64,000 bases of DNA from Sulfitobacter sp. THAF37 (GCF_009363555.1 NZ_CP045372.1:186001-250000), one strand, 5' to 3'. Shown: positions 18,382 through 28,548, counted from the first letter of the stretch. Notes: generated from the sequence alone by a model not told the origin. Program-made: numbers and translations.

Positions 18382-18755
18382 TCACCATCTGGCACAACCC
18401 GCGCTGTTCCAAATCGCGGCAGGCGCTGACGCTGCTGGAGCAGGCCGGCGCCGACGTCACGGTGCGGCGGTACCTGGAAGATGCGCCGAGCGCCGCCGAG
18501 ATCGAGGCGGTGCGCGACATGCTCGGGCTTGCCTCGCTGCGTGGCATGCTGCGCAGCGGGGAAAAGACGTTCCGGGAGCTGGGCCTGACATCGGACAGCC
18601 CGGAACCCGACCTGCTGACGGCGATGGCGACGCATCCGATCCTGATCGAGCGGCCCATCGTCGTTGCGGGCGACCGCGCGGTGATCGGCCGTCCGCCGGA
18701 AAAGGTGGGCGATCTGCTGGGACCGGAGGCAGGACGCGCCGGCACAGCGGTCTAG
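18378..18755 (+). CDS. ArsC-family arsenate reductase (glutaredoxin type)
   Basis: A 125-residue thioredoxin-fold protein with the classic HX3CX3R active site (His6, Cys10, Arg14 in [10 protein letters not shown]), then [11 protein letters not shown] and [13 protein letters not shown]. It resembles ArsC, which reduces arsenate using glutathione and glutaredoxin, as well as the YfgD-type relatives of uncertain role. No arsR, arsB or acr3 is adjacent, so a housekeeping role is as likely as arsenic resistance. The GTG start overlaps the pyrD stop. Its stop shares CTAG with the stop of the convergent MATE gene. Confidence 0.88.
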   Translation: MITIWHNPRCSKSRQALTLLEQAGADVTVRRYLEDAPSAAEIEAVRDMLGLASLRGMLRSGEKTFRELGLTSDSPEPDLLTAMATHPILIERPIVVAGDRAVIGRPPEKVGDLLGPEAGRAGTAV

Positions 18756-20116
18756 CTGGCGGCCCGTTCCAGCGCCGGATAGCGCAGGCCCAGCGTTACC
18801 GCGCGGGCCGCGAAGGCGATCATCAGCGCCGCCCAGAGGCCGTGGTTGCCATAGAGCGGCAGCAGGAGCAGCACCGCCGCCACGTAGACCAGAAAGCTGA
18901 CCGCCATCATGTTGCGCATATCCCGTGACCGCGTGGCCCCGATGAAGATCCCGTCGAGCATGAAAGCGGCGCAGGCGATCAGCGGCAGGACGACCACGTA
19001 AGGCAGATAGATCCGCGCGGCCTGCTGCACCTCGGGCGCCTTGACCATCAGGTCGACGATCTGCGGCCCGGTCAGCGCAAAGACCACCGTGACCAGCGCC
19101 GAGGTCGCAAAGGCCCAGCCGGTGCTCAGCAGGGCTCCGCGGCGCAGCACCTCGCGCTGACGCGCGCCTGTCGCCCGACCCACCAGCGCCTCGGCCGAGA
19201 AGGCGAAGCCGTCCAGTCCGTAGGACGTGATCATCAGGAAATGCAGCAGCACCTGATTGGCCGCCAGCGTCACGTCGCCCCGGCCCGCCCCGACGAACAT
19301 GAAGGAGACGAACATCGCTTCCAGCAGCAGCGACCGGATCAGGATGTCGGAGTTGAGCCGCGCCATGCGGACCCATCTCGCCCGGTCAAAGACACGGGCC
19401 CAGTCGCGCCACGCAGGCCCGGCGAAAGCGGCACGGCAGAACCACAGGCCCAGCGCCGCACCTGTGCATTCCGCGATGAAGGTCGCGATGGCGACGCCCT
19501 GCACGCCCCAGTCCAGCCCCAGCACGAACCACAGGTCCAGCACGATGTTGATCCCGTTCATCGCGAATTGCAGCGCCAGAACCGCACGGGTACGCTCCAG
19601 CGCGATCAGCCATCCGGTGATGGCGTAGACGGCGATGGCCGCCGGGGCGGACCAGATCCGGATCGCCATGTAGGACCGCGCGAGGGCCTCGACCTCGGGT
19701 GTGCCGGGCGCGACCTCGAAGGCTGCGAGGAACAGCGGCAGTTGCAGCCCGACCACCAGCAGCCCTGCGATCATTGCGATGGTCAGACCGCGGGTCAGCA
19801 ATGCCGCAACCTCGGCCTCGTCCCCGTGGCCGGCGGCCTGCGCCGTCAACCCCGTGGTGCCCATGCGCAGGAACCCGAAGACCCAGTAGATCGCCGACAG
19901 GATGATCGCACCCAACCCCACGGCGCCGACCGGGGCGGCAAGGCCGATCTGACCGACGACGCCGGTGTCCACCGCGCCCAGGATCGGAACGGTGGCGTTG
20001 GAGATCACGATGGGCAGCGCGATGTTCAGGACCCGGCGGTGAGTGATCACGTCGCGCGGGGCCAGCGCGCCTGCCTCGATCGCGCGAACCTCGCTGTCCC
20101 GGATCGGATCGGTCAC
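18752..20116 (-). CDS. MATE-family efflux transporter (DinF-like)
   Basis: A 454-residue integral inner-membrane protein with about twelve hydrophobic segments in two similar halves (first half opening RRVLNIALPIVISNATVPIL with GAVDTGVVGQIG after helix 1). It belongs to the MATE cation-antiport exporters, DinF branch. The GTG at 20116 starts just after the upstream stop (TGACGTG), so it is coupled to the thioesterase genes. Substrate unknown; the pair of thioesterases suggests an acid released from CoA, but this is a guess. Confidence 0.9.
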   Translation of the reverse strand: MTDPIRDSEVRAIEAGALAPRDVITHRRVLNIALPIVISNATVPILGAVDTGVVGQIGLAAPVGAVGLGAIILSAIYWVFGFLRMGTTGLTAQAAGHGDEAEVAALLTRGLTIAMIAGLLVVGLQLPLFLAAFEVAPGTPEVEALARSYMAIRIWSAPAAIAVYAITGWLIALERTRAVLALQFAMNGINIVLDLWFVLGLDWGVQGVAIATFIAECTGAALGLWFCRAAFAGPAWRDWARVFDRARWVRMARLNSDILIRSLLLEAMFVSFMFVGAGRGDVTLAANQVLLHFLMITSYGLDGFAFSAEALVGRATGARQREVLRRGALLSTGWAFATSALVTVVFALTGPQIVDLMVKAPEVQQAARIYLPYVVVLPLIACAAFMLDGIFIGATRSRDMRNMMAVSFLVYVAAVLLLLPLYGNHGLWAALMIAFAARAVTLGLRYPALERAAS

Positions 20117-20117
20117 G

Positions 20118-20630
20118 TCAATCCCTGCGCTGCGGCATGACGAAATGTCCTGTGGCCTGCGCGAACATCCGGTCCCGATGGTCCTGCCAACCCTCCACAT
20201 GGACGCTGGCATAGCGTCGGCCGGACCGGTTGATCGTGGCGCGGGCATAGGCGTCGCGCGGCAGGCCGGAGCGCAGGTAGTCGACGGTAAAGTCGATGGT
20301 CTTGGGCAGGCGGGGCAGCGTCACATTGTCGACGTCGCTGACATCCAGGGCGCCGCTTTCCATATCTTCCCAGATGAACGCCCAACTCAGCGTGATGATC
20401 GCCGTCACCTCCAGAAATGCCGCCGTGGCGCCGCCGTGCAGCGCAGGCAACAGGGGATTGCCGATCAGCTCTTCCTTGAAGGGCATGGTCCCGGTCAGCT
20501 CGTCCCCGCGCCGTTCGAATCCGATGCCCATGAACTGCACGTAGGGCACCCCGTCGATCAACGCGCGCAGCACGGAATCGCGGCGCTGCTTGACCACCTG
20601 AACGGGTTCGGGCCGGGGACGCTTGTTCAT
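20118..20630 (-). CDS. PaaI-family hotdog thioesterase, longer paralogue
   Basis: A 170-residue hotdog-fold acyl-CoA thioesterase of the PaaI group. The catalytic segment is NPLLPALHGGATAAFLEVTA and the core helix and strands continue to TIDFTVDYLRSG and YASVHVEGW. It starts with an ATGA overlap on the shorter paralogue and ends two bases before the MATE start. Two adjacent hotdog genes could form a heteromer. Confidence 0.88.
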   Translation of the reverse strand: MNKRPRPEPVQVVKQRRDSVLRALIDGVPYVQFMGIGFERRGDELTGTMPFKEELIGNPLLPALHGGATAAFLEVTAIITLSWAFIWEDMESGALDVSDVDNVTLPRLPKTIDFTVDYLRSGLPRDAYARATINRSGRRYASVHVEGWQDHRDRMFAQATGHFVMPQRRD

Positions 20631-21049
20631 CTGCGGCCCTCCACCGAAAAGGTTCCGGTCGCCATCGCCACAGGGGTCTCGCTGTTGTCGTCCGTGGCCG
20701 TCGCGCGCACAAAGGCGACATGACGGGTCATGTGATAGCAGGTCGCCTCGGTCGTGATCGTCTGTCCCGGCACGGCGCCGCGCAGGTACTCGATTCGCAG
20801 GTCGATGGTGGCGGTGGACCCCGGATTGCTGGGGTGGCTCATCACCGCCGCACCGCAGGCCGTGTCCATCAGGGCCGAAACCGCCCCGCCGTGCACGACC
20901 CCCGTGTCCGGATCGCCGATCAGCTTTTCCGCATAGGGCATGGCGATGACGGCAACCCCGTTTCCCAGGCTCTGCAACTCCATTCCCAGCGCACGCGAAT
21001 GCGGCAAGGCGCGGATGAACTGGTTGGCATGTTTCAGCTTGTCGGCCAT
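20627..21049 (-). CDS. PaaI-family hotdog thioesterase, shorter paralogue
   Basis: A 140-residue hotdog thioesterase with the PaaI-type active site GVVHGGAVSALMDTACG and the strand pair TIDLRIEYLRGA. These enzymes hydrolyse aryl- or short acyl-CoA esters. It is the first gene of the - strand trio thioesterase, thioesterase, MATE. The two hotdog proteins share the HGG core but differ elsewhere, so the duplication is old. Upstream, 110 bases separate it from a divergent MerR gene. Confidence 0.9.
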   Translation of the reverse strand: MADKLKHANQFIRALPHSRALGMELQSLGNGVAVIAMPYAEKLIGDPDTGVVHGGAVSALMDTACGAAVMSHPSNPGSTATIDLRIEYLRGAVPGQTITTEATCYHMTRHVAFVRATATDDNSETPVAMATGTFSVEGRR

Positions 21050-21159
21050 CGGTGTCCCCTGCGTATCAGCCCTGTTATCGGTGTCCGGCGCGCAAAGGAC
21101 AAGAGCACCTGTTGCGCTTGGCCCGGCATCATCCTAGCTTGCGCCCGGGGAGAGCGAAG

Positions 21160-21540
21160 ATGGCCGACGACAGACTGACTTTCAAGCAAATGTGCGAGCG
21201 TTTCGACGTGACGCCGCGGACCTTGCGGTATTACGAATATATCGAACTGCTCGACCCCGACCGCGAAGGCCGGTCCCGGTTCTACAGCCCGCGCGAATGT
21301 GCCCGGATGAAACTGATCTTGCGGGGACGCAAGTTCGGCTTTTCCCTCGAAGGTATTCGCCAGTGGCTGCTGATCTACGAAAAGGAAGGCACCGAGGCGC
21401 AGATGCAGGCCTGGGTCGTGGCATCGGAACGTCAGCTGAAGGAACTGGCGGACCAGCGCGCACAGCTGGACGAGGCGATGGCCGAATTGCAGCGGCTGCA
21501 CGATGAGACAGTGGACGAACTGGAAAAGCGCCGGGCCTGA
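21160..21540 (+). CDS. MerR-family transcriptional regulator, copy 1
   Basis: A 126-residue MerR regulator: winged helix (FKQMCERFDVTPRTLRYYEY) in residues 8-75, then an antiparallel coiled-coil helix rich in E, Q, L and A. There is no Cys cluster for metal sensing and no separate effector domain. The MKLILRGRKFGFSLEGIRQW stretch is nearly identical to that of the second MerR at 22898, so they are paralogues. GGGGAGAG precedes the ATG. Divergent from the thioesterase/MATE set, which it may control. Confidence 0.9.
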   Translation: MADDRLTFKQMCERFDVTPRTLRYYEYIELLDPDREGRSRFYSPRECARMKLILRGRKFGFSLEGIRQWLLIYEKEGTEAQMQAWVVASERQLKELADQRAQLDEAMAELQRLHDETVDELEKRRA

Positions 21541-21612
21541 CGACGTCGGCTATGCCTCCCTGTGGTCTGATTGGCAGGCCGCCTGCCACGGAAAGGGTCC
21601 TGCTGGCCGACC

Positions 21613-21825
21613 TTAACCCTTCGCGGAAGCGTCCTGATTGACCTCGTTACGGACAATTCCACTTGAAATCCGGTCGAGATCCGCGGCGATCACGATCAGT
21701 TCGGACACCAATCTGCTGGAATGCGACGTCGCCAGATCATAGGCCGCGTCTTCAACCAGCTTCGCGGCCTCGACCAATTTGGCGCGCGCGTCAGCCTGGG
21801 CAAGTTCGCTTGGTGAATTCTTCAT
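21613..21825 (-). CDS. Small hypothetical protein, 70 aa
   Basis: A 70-residue, largely helical, charged protein with no signal peptide or membrane segment; I do not recognise it. The ATG at 21825 has AAAGG six bases upstream. The sequence reads as two amphipathic helices (ELAQADARAKLVEAAKLVED and a leucine/isoleucine-rich second half), a pattern seen in small regulators and adaptor proteins. It is encoded between the first MerR gene and the LuxR gene, downstream of the latter, and could be co-transcribed with it. Confidence 0.6.
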   Translation of the reverse strand: MKNSPSELAQADARAKLVEAAKLVEDAAYDLATSHSSRLVSELIVIAADLDRISSGIVRNEVNQDASAKG

Positions 21826-21917
21826 TTGGCAACCTTTCGCAGATTGCTGCACCTGCAGCATCGGATAGACGGGTCGGATAGCCCTCCTGAAACTGAGGGT
21901 CATGTCCCGCAAGTACG

Positions 21918-22658
21918 CTACACAACGTCCATGTCCTTGATCCGGAGAAGACCGGATCCCAACCCCTTTATGGCCGCTGTTGTACGATCATTCACATCTA
22001 GTTTTTCAAATAGTCTGCGCCCCATGGTGTCAACCGTATGACGTGAGATACCCAGTATCTCGGCGATGACGCTGTTGCTCTTGCCCCGCGCCATCCACCG
22101 CAGGATCTCCAGTTCGCGCGGCGAAAGCTCGACGCGTTTGCGCACCGGTTCGATCAGTTCGCAAAACCGCAGATGTGCGATCTGGGCCGCGCATTGCAGC
22201 TCAAAGATCTGCTTCTTGTCTGGATGGTACCGCGGTGTGCCAAAGCCCAGTCCAAAGTACGCATTGCGCCCCTTTGGACCGAACGTGGGCAACGCCAGCC
22301 CCTCTCCGATCCGGGATTTCTTGCGCCGCTGCATGAAATCGGTCTCGGTTTCGCTCAGATCGCCGAGCGCCTCTATCTCGGACCACAGAAAGGGGCGGGA
22401 CAGCTTTTCGGCCAGGCCGGGAATCGGATCGGACACGCGCAGGTTCGAATTGATGTATTCACAGACCCATTCCTCGGGGAAACCGTCCTCGACAAAGCCC
22501 AGACATCCGCCCGGCAATTCGCCGGTATCTTCGAGGTGGTAGCTGACCATATCTATGTGGCGGCTATAGAAAAAAGTAACCACCACCGACCACAGGCGCG
22601 TTGCATCAGCCGCGTCTGCGCAGTCTCCGACGAGTCCCTTTATTGTTTCATGTGACAT
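21918..22658 (-). CDS. LuxR-type quorum-sensing regulator (solo)
   Basis: A 246-residue LuxR/TraR-type regulator with an N-terminal acyl-homoserine-lactone domain (about 15-165) and a C-terminal LuxR helix-turn-helix (about 176-240, LSPRELEILRWMARGKS then IAEILGISRHTVDTM). The six ligand-pocket residues of TraR are all present at a constant offset: Trp64, Tyr68, Asp77, Pro78, Trp92 and Gly120. Glu182, Leu186 and Gly192 match the invariant DNA-binding residues. No luxI synthase is in the window, so it is a solo here, presumably answering to an AHL made elsewhere or by neighbours. Confidence 0.92.
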   Translation of the reverse strand: MSHETIKGLVGDCADAADATRLWSVVVTFFYSRHIDMVSYHLEDTGELPGGCLGFVEDGFPEEWVCEYINSNLRVSDPIPGLAEKLSRPFLWSEIEALGDLSETETDFMQRRKKSRIGEGLALPTFGPKGRNAYFGLGFGTPRYHPDKKQIFELQCAAQIAHLRFCELIEPVRKRVELSPRELEILRWMARGKSNSVIAEILGISRHTVDTMGRRLFEKLDVNDRTTAAIKGLGSGLLRIKDMDVV

Positions 22659-22823
22659 AAATCACCGGGCTCAATGCCTAATCCTACATGATTTTGGGCA
22701 ATATGTGGAATGCAAAATGGGGTCAAACTGCATTACGCCAAGGGCGCCTGGAATTCGGCGAGTCATTGCAGCAGCTTGAGCGGAGAATGGCCGAGAGCGG
22801 CCCAAAGTGACGTGACGTAGGAG

Positions 22824-22838
22824 TTACGTAAACGTCAA
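22824..22838. promoter_or_regulatory. ACGT-type palindrome, candidate LiuR-like MerR operator
   Basis: ACGT-AA-ACGT core with T-x and x-A flanks, 60 bases upstream of the second MerR gene. ACGT-based palindromes of this size are reported for LiuR-type MerR regulators of acyl-CoA breakdown genes. Its site upstream of its own gene and the beta-oxidation operon suggests autoregulation. A related TGACGTGACGTA lies just before it (22808-22819). Confidence 0.5.
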
Positions 22839-22897
22839 CTCATGTTGTAAGAGCGTTTTCGTATTCCCAGATTGCCGTCAACACAGACGAAATTCTG

Positions 22898-23314
22898 ATG
22901 AAAGCTGATGAGATGACAACCGATACAATGACCATACGCCAGATGTGCGACACCTTCGATGTGACACCGCGCACCCTGCGCTTCTACGAGGCGAAGGAAC
23001 TGCTGTTTCCGATCCGTCAGGGGCAAAAACGGCTTTTCACCAAGCGCGACCGCGCACGTCTGAAACTTATCCTGCGCGGCAAGCGGTTTGGCTTCTCGCT
23101 GGAGGAAATCCGCCAGTTGCTGGACCTTTACCATATGGGCGACCAGCAGCAGACCCAGATCGCGCGCACCTATGACATCGCGCGCGCCCGCCTGGCCGAC
23201 ATGGAAGCCCAGCGGGACGAACTGAACGAGGCCATAGACGACCTCAAGGACCAGTTGAAATGGGGGGAAAAGATGATCGCCTCCATGGCCCAATCCCGCA
23301 AGGCCGCCGAATAA
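22898..23314 (+). CDS. MerR-family regulator of the acyl-CoA operon, copy 2 (LiuR-like)
   Basis: A 138-residue MerR regulator: winged helix-turn-helix (IRQMCDTFDVTPRTLRFYEA, then LFTKRDRARLKLILRGKRFG) and a long C-terminal coiled-coil helix ending DLKDQLKWGEKMIASMAQ. LiuR-like proteins of this length control branched-chain and fatty-acid oxidation genes, and this one is the first gene before a full beta-oxidation set. In-frame ATGs at 22898, 22913 and 22928 are all possible; none has a strong RBS, so the longest is given. It is paralogous to the MerR at 21160. Confidence 0.88.
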   Translation: MKADEMTTDTMTIRQMCDTFDVTPRTLRFYEAKELLFPIRQGQKRLFTKRDRARLKLILRGKRFGFSLEEIRQLLDLYHMGDQQQTQIARTYDIARARLADMEAQRDELNEAIDDLKDQLKWGEKMIASMAQSRKAAE

Positions 23315-23353
23315 GCCCTCTGAAATATCGACACGCGTATCAGGAAAAGACCC

Positions 23354-25135
23354 ATGCCAAGCTACACCCCTCCCGTTAAAGACCTGCAATTCGTTCTGCA
23401 CGACGTGTTGAACGTGACCGGCAGCGGCACCCCCGGCTACGACGAACTGGAAGCGGATTTCACCTCGGCCATCCTGGAGGAAGCAGGCAAGCTGACCTCC
23501 GGCGTTCTGGCCCCGCTGAACGTGGTGGGCGACAAGGAAGGCTGCCGGCTGGAAAACGGCGTCGTCTACACGCCCAAAGGCTTCAAGGAAGCTTTTGAAC
23601 AGGTCAAGGAAGGCGGCTGGCCCGGTCTGGACATGCCGGAACAATACGGCGGGCAGAACATGCCTTACGTGATGGGCACCGCCGTGGGCGAGATGTTCTC
23701 GGCTGCGAACCAGGCCTTCACGATGTATCAGGGCCTGACCCACGGCGCGGCCTCCGCTATCCTGGCGCACGGCACGGACCAGCAGAAAGACACCTACCTG
23801 CCCAAGATGGTCGCCTGCGACTGGACCGGCACCATGAACCTGACGGAACCGCATTGCGGGACCGATCTGGGCCTGATGCGCACCAAGGCGGCACCGCAGG
23901 ACGACGGCAGCTACAGGATCACCGGGCAGAAGATCTTTATCTCCTCGGGTGAGCACGACATGGCCGACAACATCATCCACCTGGTGCTGGCCAAGATCGA
24001 AGGCGGCCCGGAGGGGATCAAGGGCGTATCGCTGTTCATCGTGCCGAAATTCATGGTGAACGAAGACGGCTCCCTGGGAGAGCGCAACGGCGTCGCGGTC
24101 GGCTCCATCGAGGAGAAGATGGGCATCCACGGCAATTCCACCTGCGTCATGAACTATGACGGGGCGACCGGCTACCTGCTGGGCGAGGAACACAAGGGCA
24201 TGCGCGCCATGTTCACCATGATGAACGAGGCCCGGCTGGGCGTCGGCATGCAGGGTCTGGCCCAGGCCGAGGTCGCCTATCAGAACGCGCTGGAATACGC
24301 CAAGGACCGCCTGCAGGGCCGTGCAGTAACGGGCGCGGAATACCCCGACAAACCCGCCGATCCGCTGATCGTGCATCCCGACATCCGCCGCAGCCTGATG
24401 GACCAGAAAAGCTTTGCCGAAGGCGCGCGCGCCTTCATCCTCTGGGGCGCTTCGATGATTGACGCCGCCCACCGCGCGGGCGACAAGGACGCGGACGGCC
24501 TCGTGTCGCTGCTGACCCCGGTGATCAAGGGCTTCCTGACCGATCAGGGATACGACATGACCGTGAAGGCCCAGCAGATCTATGGCGGGCACGGCTATAT
24601 CGAGGAATGGGGCATGTCGCAGTTCACCCGCGATGCCCGGATCGCGATGATCTACGAAGGGGCCAACGGCGTTCAGGCGCTCGACCTCGTGGGCCGCAAG
24701 CTGGCGCAGGACGGCGGCAAACATGTGATGGCCTTCTTCGACATGGTGAAAGGTTTCATCAAGGAGAACGCCGGTCAGGATGCCGAATATGATGCCGCCT
24801 TCCTCGACCCGCTCAAGGCCGCCAGCAAGGACCTGCAACAGGCCGGCATGTACTTCATGCAGAACGGCCCGAAGAACCCCAATCACGCGCTGGCGGGCTC
24901 GAATGACTTCATGCATATGTTCGGGCATGTCTGCCTGGGCCTGATGTGGGCACGCATGGGCCTCGCGGCGACAAAGGCGCTGAAGGACGGCACCGGCGAC
25001 GCGGCGTTCTATGAGACAAAGCTGGCCACCGGGCGTTACTATATGGCACGTCAGTTGCCAGCGACGGCGCTGCATCTCACCCGAATCCAGTCGGGGGCGG
25101 ATACGGTGATGGCGCTGGACGCGGCCAACTTCTAA
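23354..25135 (+). CDS. Acyl-CoA dehydrogenase, DmdC-like long form
   Basis: A 593-residue FAD acyl-CoA dehydrogenase with the extra C-terminal domain of the DmdC/long-form family. Motifs: [18 protein letters not shown] (FAD/substrate loop), the helical bundle, and [13 protein letters not shown] with Glu435. Glu435 is also the number I recall for the catalytic base of characterised DmdC (3-methylmercaptopropionyl-CoA dehydrogenase). The protein could act on methylmercaptopropionyl-CoA or on ordinary acyl-CoA; the operon with thiolase and FadB favours general fatty-acyl oxidation. It follows the MerR gene by 39 bases. Confidence 0.88.
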   Translation: MPSYTPPVKDLQFVLHDVLNVTGSGTPGYDELEADFTSAILEEAGKLTSGVLAPLNVVGDKEGCRLENGVVYTPKGFKEAFEQVKEGGWPGLDMPEQYGGQNMPYVMGTAVGEMFSAANQAFTMYQGLTHGAASAILAHGTDQQKDTYLPKMVACDWTGTMNLTEPHCGTDLGLMRTKAAPQDDGSYRITGQKIFISSGEHDMADNIIHLVLAKIEGGPEGIKGVSLFIVPKFMVNEDGSLGERNGVAVGSIEEKMGIHGNSTCVMNYDGATGYLLGEEHKGMRAMFTMMNEARLGVGMQGLAQAEVAYQNALEYAKDRLQGRAVTGAEYPDKPADPLIVHPDIRRSLMDQKSFAEGARAFILWGASMIDAAHRAGDKDADGLVSLLTPVIKGFLTDQGYDMTVKAQQIYGGHGYIEEWGMSQFTRDARIAMIYEGANGVQALDLVGRKLAQDGGKHVMAFFDMVKGFIKENAGQDAEYDAAFLDPLKAASKDLQQAGMYFMQNGPKNPNHALAGSNDFMHMFGHVCLGLMWARMGLAATKALKDGTGDAAFYETKLATGRYYMARQLPATALHLTRIQSGADTVMALDAANF

Positions 25136-25188
25136 GATTGCGAGGGGGGCGGGGACAGCCCCCGCCCGACCCACCACCCGGAGAGACA

Positions 25189-25401
25189 ATGCCAAAACGC
25201 TTTCGCCTCACCCGCCGGTTTCCCGTTGCCATGACCGAAGACGGCTACCGCCGCCTGAAGAAATTCAGCAGCGAGGCGGGGCTTGACGAGGGCGAGGCGC
25301 TGTCTTTCCTGTTCGAGAACTTTGGAAGCGTGATCAACGAGGAAAACCTGATCGCACGGCTGCGGCTCTTCAACGCCGAACTCGACGACCGCAAACGCTG
25401 A
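25189..25401 (+). CDS. Small ribbon-helix-helix-like protein, 70 aa
   Basis: A 70-residue protein between two acyl-CoA dehydrogenase genes, with GGAGAGA before the [23 protein letters not shown] followed by a helix-turn-helix-like pair ([20 protein letters not shown]) resembles the beta-strand plus two helices of ribbon-helix-helix proteins. No family is certain. In this position it could be a local regulator of the operon or a partner of the dehydrogenases. A G/C hairpin (GGGGGC...GCCCCC) in the short spacer in front resembles the first part of the dispersed repeat. Confidence 0.65.
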   Translation: MPKRFRLTRRFPVAMTEDGYRRLKKFSSEAGLDEGEALSFLFENFGSVINEENLIARLRLFNAELDDRKR

Positions 25402-25429
25402 GCGGCATCAACACACCTGGGGAGGTTTC

Positions 25430-26587
25430 ATGAACGATATGAGCACGGCACCATCGGGCTGGATGACGGACGAACACCGCCAGGTCGCCGACATGGCGTC
25501 GGACTTCATCCGCACCGAATGGGCGCCGAAATTCGAGAAATGGCGCAAACAGGGCGAGATGGACCGCGAGACCTGGGCCCAGGCGGGCGAACTGGGCCTG
25601 CTCTGCCCCTCCATCCCCGAGGAATACGGCGGCGCGGGGGGCGATTTCGGCCATGAGGCGGCGATCCTGATCGAGGGCGCGCGCGCCAACCTGGCCAGCT
25701 GGGGCAACGGCATCCATTCCGGCATCGTCGCGCATTACATCCTGGCCTACGGCACCGAAGAGCAAAAGAAACGCTGGCTGCCCAAAATGGTATCGGGCGA
25801 GATGGTGGGCGCGCTGGCGATGACAGAACCCTCCGCCGGGTCCGACGTGCAGCGGATCAAGACAAAGGCCATCCGCGACGGCAACGCCTACCGGTTGTCG
25901 GGGCAAAAGACCTTCATCACCAACGGACAGCATGCCAATCTGATCATCGTCGCGGCCAAGACGGACCCCACCGAGGGGTCCAGGGGCGTGTCGCTCGTCG
26001 TGCTTGAAACCGAGGGGGCCGATGGATTCCAGCGCGGTCGCAACCTGGAAAAGATCGGCAAACATGCCTCCGATACCTCGGAACTCTTCTTCGACAATGT
26101 CGAAATCCCGCCCGAGAACATCCTGGGCCAGGAAGAGGGCAAGGGCTTTTACCAGATGATGCAGCAGCTCCCGCAGGAACGGCTGATCATCGGTTGCGAG
26201 GCCGTGGGGTCGATGGAGGGCGCCGTCGATCTGACGATCAGGTACTGCAAGGAACGCGAAGCCTTCGGCGGCCCGCTGACCCAGTTCCAGAACACCCGGT
26301 TCAAACTGGCGGAATGCAAGACCAAGGCCGCGGTGGGCCGGGCCTTTCTGGACACCTGCATCGCGGAACACCTGCGCGGCGCGCTGACCGTGGACCGGGC
26401 CGCAATGGCGAAATACTGGCTGACCGACACCCAGGGCGAGGTGCTGGACGAGTGCCTGCAACTGCACGGCGGCTATGGTTTCATGCAGGAATACGCCATC
26501 GCCGAGATGTGGACCGACGCCCGGATCCAGCGCATCTACGGCGGCACCAACGAGATCATGAAGGAACTGATCGCGCGGTCACTGTGA
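25430..26587 (+). CDS. Acyl-CoA dehydrogenase (LCAD-like)
   Basis: A 385-residue acyl-CoA dehydrogenase. Features: [15 protein letters not shown] (FAD/substrate loop), [14 protein letters not shown], and C-terminal [17 protein letters not shown]. The Glu of the usual IYEGT base motif is Gly here, as in long-chain and isovaleryl-type enzymes, where the base lies in helix G; Glu257 in GCEAVGS is the candidate. GGGGAGGTTT precedes the ATG. It is the second dehydrogenase of the operon and probably takes a different chain length or branching from the DmdC-like one. Confidence 0.9.
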   Translation: MNDMSTAPSGWMTDEHRQVADMASDFIRTEWAPKFEKWRKQGEMDRETWAQAGELGLLCPSIPEEYGGAGGDFGHEAAILIEGARANLASWGNGIHSGIVAHYILAYGTEEQKKRWLPKMVSGEMVGALAMTEPSAGSDVQRIKTKAIRDGNAYRLSGQKTFITNGQHANLIIVAAKTDPTEGSRGVSLVVLETEGADGFQRGRNLEKIGKHASDTSELFFDNVEIPPENILGQEEGKGFYQMMQQLPQERLIIGCEAVGSMEGAVDLTIRYCKEREAFGGPLTQFQNTRFKLAECKTKAAVGRAFLDTCIAEHLRGALTVDRAAMAKYWLTDTQGEVLDECLQLHGGYGFMQEYAIAEMWTDARIQRIYGGTNEIMKELIARSL

Positions 26588-26599
26588 CGCGCGGGCAGG

Positions 26600-26655
26600 T
26601 TTTCATTGTTCCGTAAATATACCACGGGGGTCCGGGGGTGTGAAACCCCCGGTCC
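26600..26655 (-). repeat. Dispersed intergenic repeat, copy C (reverse strand)
   Basis: Read on the - strand: GGGGGTTTCACACCCCCGGA, then a C-rich linker and GGTATATTTACGGAACAATG AAAA. Same order as copies A and D (G5 hairpin, C-rich linker, TATTT core, A-rich end) but the core has drifted. It lies between the second dehydrogenase and the GST gene, and is the only copy on the - strand. Confidence 0.6.
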
Positions 26656-26680
26656 GACCCAGACATAGGAGAGACAGCAG

Positions 26681-27319
26681 ATGACCATCAAACTCCACTG
26701 CTTCGGCGAATCCGGCCACAGCTACAAGGCGGCGCTGGCGCTGGAACTGTCCGGCCTCGACTGGGAACCGGTCAAGGTGGACTTCTTCGGCGGTCAGGGC
26801 CGCACACCGGAATTCCGCAACGACCTCAACATCATGGGCGAGGCGCCGGTGATGATCGACGGCGATGTCCGCCTGACCCAGTCGGGCGTGATCCAGGATT
26901 ATGTCTCCGAAAAATCCGGCAAGTTCGGCGGCCGCGACGCGGCCGAGCGGCGCGAGATCCTGCGCTGGGTGCTCTGGGACAACCACAAGCTGAGCTCGCA
27001 AGCCGGGATGACACGGTTCCTGATGAACTTTCTGCCCAGGGAGAAACGCCCGCAGGAGGTTATCGACTTCAACCTCGGGCGGCTGAAGGCCACTTACGCG
27101 GTGCTCGACGCGCATCTCGCGGGCCGGGACTGGATCGTGGGCGACGCGATCACCAACGCGGACCTGACCTGCTGCGGCTATCTCTACTATCCCGAACCTT
27201 TCGGCTTCGACCGTGCCGACTGGCCCAACATCGACGCCTGGCTGACACGCCTGTCCGAACAACCGGGCTGGAAAGCCCCCTATGACCTGATGCCCGGCAG
27301 CCCCGCTGACCGCGCCTGA
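26681..27319 (+). CDS. Glutathione S-transferase
   Basis: A 212-residue cytosolic GST. The N-terminal thioredoxin-fold domain (about 1-80) begins IKLHCFGESGHSYKAAL and includes the cis-Pro/glutathione site EAPVMIDGDVRLTQSGVI; the helical C-terminal domain ends in a typical GDAITNADL segment. The likely activating Ser/Cys is near the start (CFGESGHS). Roles could include removal of reactive acyl or epoxide products. It lies in the beta-oxidation operon behind repeat copy C, an unusual but conserved-looking position. Confidence 0.88.
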   Translation: MTIKLHCFGESGHSYKAALALELSGLDWEPVKVDFFGGQGRTPEFRNDLNIMGEAPVMIDGDVRLTQSGVIQDYVSEKSGKFGGRDAAERREILRWVLWDNHKLSSQAGMTRFLMNFLPREKRPQEVIDFNLGRLKATYAVLDAHLAGRDWIVGDAITNADLTCCGYLYYPEPFGFDRADWPNIDAWLTRLSEQPGWKAPYDLMPGSPADRA

Positions 27320-27336
27320 GAAAGGAAGAGATCACC

Positions 27337-28544
<1,208 letters not shown>

Positions 28545-28548
<4 letters not shown>

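Noticed and set aside
18378-18755. Arsenic-resistance operon
   Set aside because: The ArsC-like gene is alone with pyrD; no arsR, arsB, acr3 or arsH is adjacent.
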